DNA of 64,000 nucleotides, from positions 7,258,938 to 7,322,937 of the forward strand of contig CM059971.1 of assembly GCA_030490835.1 (NCBI GenBank). The letters are read 5' to 3'. Made by a program: the position numbers and the translations under genes. This document shows, one piece after another, positions 11,082 through 23,292 of this stretch (the stretch's first letter is position 1; each line of letters begins with the position of its first letter). The stretch comes from Annona cherimola. Taxonomy: Eukaryota > Streptophyta > Magnoliopsida > Magnoliales > Annonaceae. A model generated the notes under the pieces. The model saw only the letters and a list, made by a program, of their open reading frames with translations, had not been told where the DNA came from and ran no database searches.

Positions 11082-14000
11082 TTTCCTCAGCTTTGATTCA
11101 GCTTAGTGCTGCAAAAATACCGCTTCACAATTCCATCTCGAGGCAGCCAAAACTTGTATACAGAAGGGTAATGCTCCAACTCCACTACGCTCTGCTATAA
11201 CAATAATAAAAAAAAAATTCTCTTTTTGTTTTGAAATTTATTTATCATATATATATATGTATGTATCTGTTTGTCGAAGAAATCAGGTTCATAGCTCCAC
11301 TGGAAGGCGATTGCATATTAATTGTGCACTTTCTGGAAGGAGTGATAGAGAACTGGGGTCCAACGATGATTGGTTCCAAGAGAAGCCATTCTGGTCCACG
11401 TTGCTCAAGGAAACGTTTCAGTATGATTCATTGGCCTAATGACCCCTTGTTTATGCTTTTTTTTGATCAATCAGGGCCATTATGAATGAGATATACTGCT
11501 TGGTTTGATGGTTTGGATTCAAATTCCAAGATGGCCTACTTCATGTTGTGCCTGCCCTTTGGATAGTTAGGGTTGGAGAGGTATTAGGCCGTAGTCGGAA
11601 TGGGTAATCTCTAAATGAATTCTGGGCTAAAATCTTCATGAAGGTGTTAGCATTATATGGAATAAGCTGAAAGCAGTATTTTCATATTTCAATTGCAATA
11701 TTGGCAAAAGAGCATCAAACTGATGGACGCTGGTTCAATGCACCCGGGTGCATTGATACTTCATCCATTTATTTTATTTTTTTTGAAATTTTTTTAATGA
11801 AAATTTTAATTTAAGTGTACTGATTTTAAAAAATATAAAAAAAAATATAAAAAATCCAAAAATGATAACAATTTATACACATGTTAAATACACTTAGATT
11901 AATAGTCTGTTAAAAAATTTTTCAAAAAAAATAAAAAAATGTGTGAAGTACACCCGGGTGCATTGAACTAGCGTCCCAAACTGATCTAGCATTAGGAGAA
12001 TTCATGGATTACAAGTGGGGAGTGAATATTGTTTGTTGGAATCTCTATTAAGAGGCTTCATGTAAAAATAATCCATTGCTTGATCATTTGTTGAGGTGGT
12101 ATTAGAAATTACAGAATGCTGGGGGTGGGCTATCCCTTCTGACTAATTTTGAGAAATGGGATTGGTTTATCAAGAAGGTTCCACCCTGAGCGGCCACTAC
12201 TGCACTAATTTTTGTGGAATAGTTTCATGGATGAGGGCCTCTAATAAGTGGAATTTTCAAGAGGGTGGCGAATGGCCAACAAACTTCACTCCTACTACTA
12301 GTGAAATAAAAGGATCTGCGCAGGTGGGTGTGTGCTTCACATTTGTTAGAAAACTCTTTAAATTTGTCACCTCTTTGAGAATACAAAATCAGCTTAAAAT
12401 TAAAAATGTTTTCCTTTTTTTTTTTTGGGGGGGGGGGGTATGAATAAGCACCCTATTAGGTTGTGGCTGAATTAGATATCTAGAAATCTAAAACAGAAGA
12501 CAAGCATATCATGTTGACAAATGCTCATTTCGACAGGGGCTTGAAATCACTCCTGGCATTTTTAGCTGAGCAGCCGGGGCAGCTGAAATACATTGAGTGG
12601 CCAAGTTTCCAAAGCACGGTGAGTAAAATGACACCTTAACTGTTACTGATTGTTGGCACATAGATTACTATAGTACTTCCTACAGTAGATGAATATATGC
12701 CTGGGGCTCAAAAGTAGTTAAAGGTTTGTTTCACCCTATGTTTAGATGAGTTAGACATACCTTTCAGAGCAAATGTGATTTTAGCAAAATGTCTGTTTTA
12801 CCTGGCTGGGTTTAGATATTTTCTAGCTTTTATGCCTATGAAAACACAATTTTATTGCATAGCTATGTGTTTAGCTGAAGTGAGAAATTTTTGCTTTTGT
12901 GCACAATCTAAAATCACACCTTCAAATAGAGGAGCTGGTTACATGGCACATGGCCAAATAGGTCTTTAAGCCTTATCAATTACCTATTTTGTATGTGTAT
13001 ATATATGCATATATATTTTTCGTGTTCTTGTAGTTTGATTATTTGAAATTCTGTTATTGTCTACAGTATCGTTGGATGGTATGGTTTCTCCATGCCTTTG
13101 CAATCTTATAGCATCAGGTGGCTTTGAAGAACACCATCATTATGGTGCTGATATCCTCAGTAAGCCATCTATGTAGATTGTGGTGGTGATGCTTAAAGCC
13201 CTAGTTCTTAGTTAGGCATAGGCCTTGTTTGTCTCTACTTCATGTATATAAGCCATCTACGTAGATCGCGGTGACGATGCATAAAGCCAGCCCAGTTCTT
13301 TGTTAGACATAGGCCTTGTTTGTCTCTACTTCATGTATATCTTCTTTATTTGAAGACATGATTTTCGGCATTGCGAGCGAGAATTTCTTACTTAAGACAT
13401 GATTTTCGGCATTGTGATCAAGAATTTCTTACTTCGGTTAAACATATAGTTACATGATAAAATAACATAGGTGCAAAAATCAAAGAAATATATAGCCTTG
13501 ACCAAATGGGATTTTTGCTAAGATCACATCTTCACTGAAAAGGAGTGTTTAATCCTTTTAAATCCAAGGCCAAACAGGCTGTCAGACCTTACAAGATTGT
13601 CAAATAGTGTCAATCTCACATGACATGGATATCTGACATGTCCTTGGTGGCCATTTCTGTGCAGTGAGGTACTAATGATGTAAAACTTTTCTGTTATTGC
13701 AGTACTGCTCTTTATAGACAGTATATACCTCGATAGAAAGTTTGCTGATGGAAGTCATTTGCATTTATATGAGCATTGAAAGAAACCTGAAATGATGTTT
13801 GTAACCAAGCCTACTGCATTTGATTCAACAGTCGGATGCATTCACTGAGCGCCTATGCAGCAGCATGCATTACACATACTATTTTTGTGTTGGAGGGCCA
13901 ACTGGATGAATTAATCAAACCATCACACATGCTAAACATAGGGAATTGACGTTTTTTTTGAAATATCCTCCATTGCAATGCTGGAGGAGTATGGAACATT

Positions 14001-14457
14001 ATTTTATTACAAGTTCGATATCAATCCTTTTTCCTGATGTCTATTCGACTCTCAAGGATTCATACTTTCGTCATGGAATCCAAATCAAATGTTAAAGCTG
14101 CATTTAGATGAATTACCAATTTTAATGGCTCTGCTAGTTCACCCACAGATGTGCTTTTGACTCAAAAAGTGCAGAACTAAATCCTTGATGCTTTGTCATT
14201 TCATCTTTGATTAAAAGTGAGTGTTTGTAGTTGATTTTACTCTTCATTAGAAGTATCATAACCGATACTTTTATTTGTTGTTACCCCTCGCTTGCTGTTT
14301 ACTGATGCCTGTTCTTTTTTTTTCTTTTTTTCTTTTTTTCCAGTTGAGAACAGCTACTCTTACGCTTGTGCTAGTGGCCATTTTCATTGTTGCCTTGTCT
14401 TCTATCGACTCAGCACTATCCTACTTGCTAGCTTTGTTGCTTCGTAGAACTGCCTGA
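11082..14457 (+). CDS. SECE2: SecE-family subunit of a plastid protein translocase, probably SECE2 (5' end incomplete)
   Basis: Exons 11082-11167 (or from 11091), 11287-11420, 12537-12618 and 14344-14457 have GT/AG borders and join in phase with no stop. The first two encode a basic, Ser/Arg-rich N-terminus (ALIQLSAAKIPLHNS, RRVHSSTGRRLHINCALSG) like a chloroplast transit peptide. The third gives LKSLLAFLAEQPGQLKYIEWPSF, and the last a single membrane span (TATLTLVLVAIFIVALSSID) ending LLRRTA and TGA. The pattern K-IEWPSF, T--LVLV, then D--LS-LL is the SecE signature. SecE clamps and stabilises the SecY channel. Plastids have SECE1 with SCY1 in thylakoids and SECE2 with SCY2/SECA2 at the inner envelope. 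The missing SECE1-type C-terminal extension and short length favour SECE2, by inference. The initiator exon is not located. A MITE lies in intron 2 and internal duplications in intron 3. Confidence 0.7.
11725..11976. mobile_element. Foldback MITE with 9-bp TSD, in the SecE intron
   Basis: The tips GGACGCTGGTTCAATGCACC and its inverse at 11950-11976 enclose a palindrome with the shared inner core (TTTATACACATGTTAAATACA). Perfect 9-bp target duplications CAAACTGAT flank it at 11716-11724 and 11977-11985, as Mutator-type transposases produce. Confidence 0.85.
13163..13435 (+). repeat. Two short tandem duplications in the last SecE intron
   Basis: A unit of about 88 bp beginning AGCCATCTATGTAGAT at 13163 is repeated from 13251 (AGCCATCTACGTAGAT). 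Directly after it, a 41-bp unit beginning AGACATGATTTTCGGCATTG at 13354 is repeated at 13395. Copies differ at several positions. Confidence 0.75.
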
Positions 14458-15136
14458 TACATTTATCTAGATCTTTGCCAATTCCAAAGGGCCAATACAG
14501 AAGAGGACCCATTGGACACATCTTGGACATCTCAGCTATGCATGACAGAAGCCTTACCATGTATCTGTTCGGTTATAAGTCTCACCAGACTATCCACCAA
14601 ATGCAGATCAGACTCAAGAGTTTTTGTTTTTGTTTTTTGGGTGGGTGGGGTGGGGTTGTTTTTCAGGTCTCCGCTTTCATTCACATAGTTGGAATATACA
14701 AACTTGATCTCAATGGTCGAGATGGGTTTTTGTAACTACCATTTTATGTTGATCATCGAACGTAGGTTTTGCTTGTGATTGTGATGTATCAGATTGTCAA
14801 GAATCAGAGAAGGGGCATCTGACATCATGCCAAATGCAATATAATTTTTTGATATGTATGTTACAATATCGCGTTTTTCCATCTGAATATTACAAGTCAA
14901 GCCCTTTGCTTCTTATAATTTCTTCGTAAATCAATATCAGAAATCCTTGCAAATTTCTTTTCAATATCAACAAAGAGATTAAAGCTCATAACATGGGAGA
15001 CTATTGCTCCCACGTGCATGAGGACGAGTCGATCCTTGTGGGGGCGCTCCATCGTCCGCCTGGTCAGATGCAATTCTTGCTTAGTTGGTCAGATGCAATA
15101 TAATTGGCTTTGAAGAAAAATTTCAAAGCTGATATT
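14458..15136 (+). other. 3' UTR and downstream flank of the SecE gene
   Basis: Noncoding sequence of gene-like base composition to about 14880, then AT-richer flank. It contains a T-rich/G-rich low-complexity run near 14620-14660. No further gene is seen. A truncated copy of the GGGTGTGTTTG MITE tip starts near 15139. Confidence 0.4.
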
Positions 15137-15399
15137 AAGGGTGTGTTTGGTTGGGGGTAAAATTTTTGATGAAAAGTTAGGTTTATGATGAAATTGATTG
15201 GAATAGTTGATTTTAATTGATTAATAGTTGGCTCTGAATGATAATATATGATGTTGAATATTAGGTGATTTGACGCATTAAAAAAATGTGTAATGGATCA
15301 AGTAACTAAGAGATGGATTTTGGTCTAAATATATTTAGGCAAATTGTATGTGATAAGTTGCTAAAAGCTGAAGTTATATGAATTGAAATTTCAAGAGAA

Positions 15400-17104
15400 C
15401 TTAACGAAGGATGTGTGACAGGGAAGTTGTGTATAGCCCGCATGCATGTGTTTACTTTATCGTTAAATAGGTTACAAAATTAATACGGAATGGAATTTCT
15501 AAATTTATAAAGCCTAAAATTAGGCATACAAGCCGATCAAGATTTAATAGCTACATGGTTGATGAATTTGATTTGAATGGTTTCTTTTAAATGACTAGTT
15601 TTGATAGTGAATATGTATTAGACAACGTGTTTGTTATTATTGAGTTGTTTAAAAGTTAAAATTATGCAAATGGAAATTTCAAATAAATTAAGCAGGATTG
15701 GATGTTAGGGCAACCTTAATAATGAAAATATTCATTCGTGTTTGGAAAATAAATTTTAGATTTATAAGTTCAATACACTTTTAATATTTGTGTGAATTAT
15801 GGCGGTTTGAATAGAGAGCTGAAGTAAAAGGAAAGGAGAACAAATTCTTACACTAATATATTGTATAATTAATGACTACTCGATCAAAATTCAATTTTGA
15901 ATGAATAAGAGAATGATTTCTCCAATAATTTAATATATATATATATGTAACATTTAGATAATTAAATAAATAAAAATTGCTTCAAAAAGAAGAGAACTTT
16001 AGTGGTAGATGATTAATTTGTTAATCAAATGAGGTACTTGTAAGATTTATAGTGCATGGATGTTTTGAAAAGATTTATAAATGAGAATGAGTTAAAGAAA
16101 CCTCTAAAAGCTTTTGAAATATTAAAGAAGGATTATTTCTAATGGCCAAAGCAGGACACCCAAGAAGATGGCTCTTATATATGTGTTGTGGATTGTAAAT
16201 GCTCAATTAAGCTGATGTTCAATAAAAACCTTCTTATCATGTTGAGTTAGTAAAACTCAATCATGTCATAAATGCATATGTGAATACAAGCCCTGCATGA
16301 AAAATGAATTAAAGAAGCTTGTCTTGATGTAGCCAAGCTGGTGCGTCCAATGCCTTTTTAATAGAAGAGATTTTATGGGTGGTGATCACTTGATAAGTAT
16401 CATCTACAAAATGAGAAAGATGTCATAGAACAATGTATGTGCGCGCACGCATTTTATTATTATAAATGCATGGCGAGAATTTAAGAAATTTATATTTTCA
16501 ACTAATACTATAGGTTATGGAATTTGTATATTTTTTTAGTGCTTGCTTACTAGATTTTTTATACTCATTATTTTCAATTAATCAATGAACGCAGATGATG
16601 TAGATTTGGTTGAAGAAATGTTGCCACTAATAAAGCAGTGAGGACAGGATTTTTAAACTTTTAAAGTAATTTGGATTATTGAGCTGAAATTATTAAAATT
16701 ATTAATATATGTTAAGTTTTAAATACGTTATGTTGATGTTAAATGATATAGTAGTTAGCTTATCATGTTACATTGGATTGTATATCTTAGAGGTTAAATG
16801 AACTTAAGTAAATGTGAAAGTATACAATAGAAAATATTAGATTATGTGATGACTATCAGGTGTAGTATTGTCCAAACATCCTAATTATAAATGGTATGCT
16901 GCCCAATTTTAGTTGAGGAAATAGAACAAATGCAAGTTCAAAAAAACAAATTTAGATTGTTTTTCTCATGTGTTTGATACATTAGAAAATTCTCTACTTG
17001 TATAAAAATCAAATTTTAGTTTCATTCACTAATTTTACCACTTAAAAAAAGGTCCATGTAGTAAGGTTTCACGTTGTGATGCACCTATAGATTGGGGTGT
17101 TACA
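15400..17104 (+). repeat. Gypsy-type LTR (left boundary uncertain)
   Basis: Ends GGGGTGTTACA at 17104, a typical gypsy LTR 3' terminus. It shares ordered blocks with the LTR at 4019-6345: CACTTGATAAGTATCATC near 16390, GCTTGCTTACTAGATT near 16542 and AAACATCCTAATTATAAATG near 16876. No pol sequence adjoins it, so it is a solo or orphan LTR. The start lies somewhere between about 15,140 and 15,450. Confidence 0.55.
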
Positions 17105-17986
17105 TCCATCCAAATTGAGTTGATTTGAATGAGTTCAAGTTCATTCATTCTTATTTGAATTGAATCAAGTCAATTAGAGTAAGTTGTAGTCAATTTTAAT
17201 TAATAGAAGTTAATTCTATGTAATTCAGTTCATTTGAGTTAATTTGAATGAGTTCAAGATCGTTGATTATCATTCCAATCAAATAATGTCAATTCCAGTG
17301 AATTGTAGCCAAATTATGGTTAATTGAAGTTCCTTTTATCTAATTTAGTTTGTTTTAGTTGGTTCGATTGAGTTCAAATTGGCTCGTTCTCATTTGAATA
17401 AAATCAACAATGAGAGTTAGATGTACTCAATTGTAGTTAATCGAAGTTTATTCTATCTTATTTAGTTTATTTGAGTCGATTTGAATAAATTCAAGTTCGT
17501 TTGTTCTCATTCAGATCAAATTAAGTCAATTAGAGTGAATTGTAGTAAGTTCTTCTTAAATGACGTTCATTATATCTATTTCAGTTTATTTGAGTCGATT
17601 TGAATGAGTTCAAGTTCATTCATTCTCATTTGAACCAAATTAAGTCGATTAGAATTAATTACAATTAGTTTAAGTTAATCAAAGTTCTTTCTTTATAATT
17701 CAGTTCATTTGAGCCTATTTGAAGCAGTTCAAGTTCGAGCATTTTCATTTGAATCAAGTAATTCAGAGTGGATTGTAGGTAGTTATAGTAACTCATAGTT
17801 CCTTCTATCTAGTTTAGTTGTTTTGAGTTGATTCAAATAAGTTTCACTTAACTCATTCTCGTTCAAATCAAATGAAGTCAATTAGAGTGAGTAGTCGAAA
17901 ATTCTAGTCAATGAAAGTTCATTCTCCTACAAATCAAATAAAGTCAATTAGAGTGAGATGTTGACAATTCTAATTAATTAAAGTTC
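17105..17986 (+). repeat. Satellite array, monomer about 119 bp (left block)
   Basis: The motif TTTGAGTYGATTTGAATGAG recurs near 17112, 17234, 17354, 17471, 17590, 17710 and 17824, a spacing of about 113-122 bp, each followed by GTTCAAGTTCATTCATTCTC-like and AATTAGAGTGAATTGTAG-like segments. Monomers differ noticeably. The block starts immediately after the LTR end at 17104 and is cut at 17986 by a solo LTR. Confidence 0.9.
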
Positions 17987-19790
17987 TGTAACGCCCCATT
18001 CATAAAAATACTCAATAACTAATCAACGGCGCTACACAATCTAAGAAAAATTCGGCAGCATCTCCCCATAACATACAAGGGGTAATATGGAATACATGAC
18101 CTGATATTCATTACATTTCCATCTGTAACATTCAATCCTATTTATATACTTGCATCTTCATATAATAAGAACATTCATATAGAAGGAAATCATTACATAT
18201 TTTCCTTACACAACAAACAGATATAATAGTCATGCATATGTGCATCAACAAGGATTATAATCCAATCTGAAATACCAAATACATTATAGTTGTCAAAACG
18301 AATCCGCCTAAGTAATTGTCTACGTATATGATTATCAAAAGAGCACAAGTCTAAAAGAACTGGAATCAACATATTGTGCTAGGGTCTCTCATGTTTGATC
18401 TTCAACTTGTCCCATCCTTAAGTTCTCCTTCTGACCTGCGATCTAAAACCACAATAACAATGATATGAGTCTAAATAGACCCAGTAAGTAGATAGTGGTT
18501 AGCACAAGGTGCAAATAAGCATAATGATGGATACTCATACAGTGATGAAGCTAATACACATGGGTCCAATACCCACTCCCAAGATCGTATACATATAACC
18601 ATACACACAAATTGACCAACACAACCAATCATCTACTCATGTCCATCAAGGGCCATGAACAACCCCCTCCTCATGTCAATCAGGGGCCATGAACAACCCT
18701 TACAAACCAACTATTTGAGATAACGCATCATAAATAACAGTCAATGAAACACATCGCAAACCACGCATACAACATCAACACAATTCAGATACAACACATA
18801 GATCTGTCACACAAGCATTTTATCAAACACATGATAGGTGCGAAATGAAAGAACCTTCAATTCATACTCTCGATTGGGGCAAATCAATTCACGTCACATT
18901 TCAACAATATAACAACTGCTAAGAAGTCTTTTACATCATAGAAATCACGCATTCAAAGTAAATTCACCATGAACCCTAACTGTTACGAACTCTACGCCTA
19001 ATACCATGGAGTCGTTAGAAGCTATACATTCCCTCTAGCCTCGCATCGCGTTTAACGTAAAATTTCATCGCTAAATCGAGAAGGGGCGACATCTACTTAC
19101 CTCGATCGTGATTTTCCCCAAAACAGCGACCCTAGGCTTAGCTTGCAGAGATTTGGAGCTTCCTTGATTCAAATCGATCACCTTCGAGGCAGTCAGTAGG
19201 GTTTTCTCGAAGAGATCTACTGCTAGATCGTACTGAGTAGAAGAGAAAGAAGAGAAGACGCAGAGATCGGGAAGAGGAGAAGAAGAAAAACAGTCGGGCG
19301 TGAGGTGAGAAAATGGAGTCTAACGCGCGGGCTTCGCTTCATATCGAACCCCCATCGGGTCGGGGTCGGGTCCAGGACGGGTCGGAGCATGAGTCGGGTC
19401 TAATCGCATTTGGTAATTTACTCTTCCACTCCTACGACTTAAATAATTAAAATTTTCTTCAGGGGCGCTGCCCCTTGCACCCCCGCAAGGGGCGTCTCCC
19501 CCTTGACCCCCGCGACCTGACCGGGCAGGTCGAACCCCGTACCTACTCTGCGAAGGAAACAATAGTCGTAGTGCCCATCAATGGAACGCTAATCATACAC
19601 CTTCAATTTATACTCAACGTGCTAAGATCATAATACATGCACATATACACTATACATTCTCTAAATGTCATGCCCATATATGTTATGTATCCATTAATAT
19701 CGTAAAATTCTTATTAGCATGTTCATAAGTTACCTCATAAATAGAGAAAAGTTGTAATAAAAAAATAAAATAAAATACCTGGTCCTCACA
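17987..19790 (-). repeat. Solo gypsy LTR inserted in the satellite
   Basis: Begins TGTAACGCCCCATTC and ends GGTCCTCACA. Read on the - strand it starts TGTGAGGACCAGGTATTTTA, like the LTR at 4019, and ends GGGGCGTTACA. Direct repeats AGTTC at 17982-17986 and 19791-19795 are a 5-bp target duplication. Length 1804 bp. It contains a GC-rich hairpin-prone stretch at 19460-19540. The open frame on the - strand at 19320-19562 is LTR sequence, not a gene. Confidence 0.9.
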
Positions 19791-20905
19791 AGTTCATTCT
19801 GTTTAATTTTGTTTATTTCAGTCAATGTGAATAAATTAAAGTTCATTCGTTCTCATTCCAACCAAATTATGCCAATTAGAGTGACTTGTGGTCTGTTCTA
19901 GTTAATCAAAGTTCCTTTTATTTGATTCAATTTATTTGAGTCGATTCAAATGGGTCCAAGTTTGGTTATTCTCATTTGATTCAAATCAAGTCACTAAGAG
20001 TGAGTTATAGTTAATTCTAGTTAATGGAAGTTCATTCTATTTAATTTAGTTTATTTCAGTTAATTCAAACGAATTAAAGTTTATTTGTTCTCATTCGAAT
20101 CAAATCAAGTTAATTAGAGTGACTTGATTTAATCGAAGTTCATTTTATTTGATTTAGTTTATTTGAGTTGATTCGAATGAGTTTAAGTTCACTTGTTCTC
20201 ATTCCGATCAAATCAAGTCTATCAGAGTGAATTGTAGTTAGTTCTTCTTAAAAGTTTTTTTATATCTAATTCAGTTTAATTGAATTAATTCGAATGAGTT
20301 CAAGTTTATTCACTCTCATTCGAACCAAATCTAGTCAATTAGAGTTAATTGTAATCACTTTAAGTTAATCGAAGATCCTTCTTTATAATTTAGTTCATTT
20401 GAGTCAAATTGAATCAGTTTAAGTTCAGTTGTTCTCAATCAAATCAAACTGAGCCAATAAGAGTGAATTGTAATTAGTTCTCGTAAATCATAGTTCCACT
20501 ATCTAATTCAGTCATTTTGAGTGATTTGAATGACTTTATTTTCATTCGAATCAAATCAAGTTAACTAATTTAGTTAGGGTACATTATATATAATTTAGTT
20601 CATTTCAATCAATTTGAATAAGATAAAGTTCGTTCATTCTAATTTCAATCAATCATGTTAATTAGAGTGAATTGTAGTTATTCTTAGTTAATCAAAGTTT
20701 CTTCTTTCTAATTCATTTCATTTGAGGTGTTTTGAATAAGTTCAAGTTTGACTATTTCCACTTGAATTGAATCAAGTCAATTAAAATTAATTGAAGCTAA
20801 TTCTATCTAATTTAGTTTATTTGAATTGATTCGAATGAGTTCAAATTCATTGATTATCATTTCAATCAAATAATGCCAATTAGAGTGAATTGTGGTCAGT
20901 TATAT
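19791..20905 (+). repeat. Satellite array, monomer about 119 bp (right block)
   Basis: Continues the array after the solo LTR. Unit starts lie near 19820, 19938, 20057, 20164, 20281, 20399, 20517, 20603, 20722 and 20821. With the left block about 17 monomers are present. Confidence 0.9.
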
Positions 20906-20922
20906 ATATAGTGCCATGATCA

Positions 20923-21255
20923 TTTACGGCCGAACGCATGGGGGCAGCTAGCGTCCGACCTAAAAATATTATTTTAGTTTTTCCATGGACAAATAAATCT
21001 AGGTGTATTAAATCTATAAACTAAGTTTTACCATTTTTGGATATTTTTAAGTATTTATTTTAGATTTTTAAATACAGTGGAATTTCCGTAATTATCTAGT
21101 CTCTGATAATTATGGAAATACCATTGTCTTTAAAAATCCAAAACAAATACTTAAAAATATCCAAAAATAGTAAAATATAGTTTATAGATTTAATACACCT
21201 ATATTTACTTGTCCATGAAAGAAAGAAAAAAAATATTTTTGGCCGGACGCATGGT
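20923..21255. mobile_element. Foldback MITE, GGCC(G)-ACGCATGG tip
   Basis: The left arm TTTACGGCCGAACGCATGGG and its inverse CCCATGCGTCAGGCCGTC near 21260 enclose arms with TTTTACCATTTTTGGATATT and its complement. The right tip itself forms a short hairpin (GACGCATGG...CCATGCGTC). This is the only complete copy; its right part is the first unit of the 325-bp array. Confidence 0.7.
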
Positions 21256-22290
21256 TGCCCCCATGCGTCAGGCCGTCTCTTAAGTTTTAACATTTAGACA
21301 CTTAATGAAAAATTTAAATAAATCTAGGTGTATTAAATTTATAAATTAAGTTTTACCATTTTTGGATATTTTTAAGTATTTATTTTAGATTTTTAAATAC
21401 AGTGGAATTTCCGTAATTATCTAGTCTCTGATAATTATGGAAATACCATTGTCTTTAAAAATCCAAAACAAATACTTAAAAATATCCAAAAATAGTAAAA
21501 TATAGTTTATAGATTTAATACACCTATATTTACTTGTCCATGAAAGAAAGAAAAAAAATATTTTTGGCCGGACGCATGGTTGCCCCCATGCGTCAGGCCG
21601 TCTCTTAAGTTTTAACATTTAGACACTTAATGAAAAATTTAAATAAATCTAGGTGTATTAAATTTATAAATTAAGTTTTACCATTTTTGGATATTTTTAA
21701 GTATTTATTTTAGATTTTTAAATACAGTGGAATTTCCGTAATTATCTAGTCTCTGATAATTATGGAAATACCATTGTCTTTAAAAATCCAAAACAAATAC
21801 TTAAAAATATCCAAAAATAGTAAAATATAGTTTATAGATTTAATACACCTATATTTACTTGTCCATGAAAGAAAGAAAAAAAATATTTTTGGCCGGACGC
21901 ATGGTTGCCCCCATGCGTCAGGCCGTCTCTTAAGTTTTAACATTTAGACACTTAATGAAAAATTTAAATAAATCTAGGTGTATTAAATTTATAAATTAAG
22001 TTTTACCATTTTTGGATATTTTTAAGTATTTATTTTAGATTTTTAAATACAGTGGAATTTCCGTAATTATCTAGTCTCTGATAATTATGGAAATACCATT
22101 GTCTTTAAAAATCCAAAACAAATACTTAAAAATATCCAAAAATAGTAAAATATAGTTTATAGATTTAATACACCTATATTTACTTGTCCATGAAAGAAAG
22201 AAAAAAAATATTTTTGGCTGGACGCATGGTTGCCCCCATGCGTCAGGCCGTCTCTTAAGTTTTAACATTTAGACACTTAATGAAAAATTC
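20991..22290 (+). repeat. Four tandem 325-bp palindromic units
   Basis: Units begin AAATAAATCTAGGTGTATTA at 20991, 21316, 21641 and 21966, exactly 325 bp apart, filling 1300 bp. Units 2-4 look essentially identical: one C-to-T change is visible near 22218 in unit 4, and unit 1 has a few differences in its left part. Each unit holds most of the foldback MITE plus a spacer (TTTTAACATTTAGACACTTA). The identical 65-codon frame in each is a by-product, not a gene. Confidence 0.95.
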
Positions 22291-22299
22291 AAGCCATTC

Positions 22300-22425
22300 A
22301 TTATATTTAACATTATTTGTTTAGTTACGAGACTAAGTTTTATTTAAATTCAATATGTGCATAGGCCACATTTGCTCAAAAATAAGTACATTCAAGTGTA
22401 AATTAGAAAAAATGCTTAGATTCAT
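22300..22425. other. Diverged DNA-transposon fragment
   Basis: Contains AACATTATTTGTTTAGTTACGAGACTAAGTTT-type sequence that recurs near 22900, 26170, 27110, 27950 and 50720, marking interiors of one AT-rich nonautonomous family. Confidence 0.4.
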
Positions 22426-22808
22426 GAGGCTTGATTTTATGCTTTTGGGAGTATTAAGCCTCAATTCTCCTGGGTGCATACACCCATTTTTTGAAAATCT
22501 TTTTACACAAATATTAATCAAAGTATATTAAACATGTGTATCAATTTTTACCATTTCGAAGATTTTTAGATTTTTTCAAATTTTTTGAATTTTAGTAATT
22601 TAAAATTACTAAAACGCCACTACTTTTTAAAAATTCGTAAAAAATCTAAAAATCTCAAAAAATGGTAAAAATTAATACACAAGTTAAATACACTTAGATT
22701 AATAATTTCATGAAAAATATTTCAAAAAATAAAAAAAATGGGTATATGCACTCGACAACATTGAGGTTCAATGCTCCCAATGCTCCTGGGAGCATAAAAT
22801 TAGGACTC
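22426..22808. mobile_element. Foldback MITE with 9-bp TSD
   Basis: The tips GAGGCTTGATTTTATGC and (inverted) GAGTCCTAATTTTATGC pair with three mismatches. CTCCTGGGTGCATACACCC lies just inside. The inner arms hold the TTTTTACCATTT core. Perfect 9-bp direct repeats TAGATTCAT lie at 22417-22425 and 22809-22817. Confidence 0.85.
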
Positions 22809-22817
22809 TAGATTCAT

Positions 22818-23292
22818 TTATATATGTATTGGAATGTAGTAATATTTTATAGAATTATTTAAGATTTTGATGCTTGATGAAGAATTCAATCCATTCATTA
22901 TATTTAACACATTCGTTTAGTTACGAGACTAAGTTTTATTCAAATCTAATATGTACATAAGTCATATTTACTCAAAAATAGGTAAATTCATGTGAAAATT
23001 AGAAAAAAGTACTTAGATCCATTCATATATGTATTAGAATGTAGTAATACTGTATAGAATTATTTATCAATGTAGTAATGATATTTTATATGGTTTAGAT
23101 ATTGAAAATACTACTTAAAAATTGATATTTAGTATTAAATCATTTTATTACATTGATTTTACATATTTGTAGATGGGGGTCATATACAGTGCTATTAGCC
23201 AAATGAAGGGGTTTGTGTGATAGTATAAGTGACAAAATAGATAAAGTAGATGTTTCATGAAACATCTAGACGTTGAAAATGGTCATATAAAA
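22818..23292. other. AT-rich diverged transposon remnants
   Basis: Repeats the interior motifs of the family described at 22300 (GAGACTAAGTTTTATTCAAAT near 22925). No gene. Confidence 0.4.

Noticed and set aside
17105..20905. Regular repeats considered as a CRISPR array
   Set aside because: Contiguous tandem monomers without unique spacers, in a plant genome.
21096..22268. Four identical 65-codon open frames
   Set aside because: They recur because the DNA is a 325-bp tandem MITE repeat; low-complexity Phe/Ile/Lys composition, no domain.
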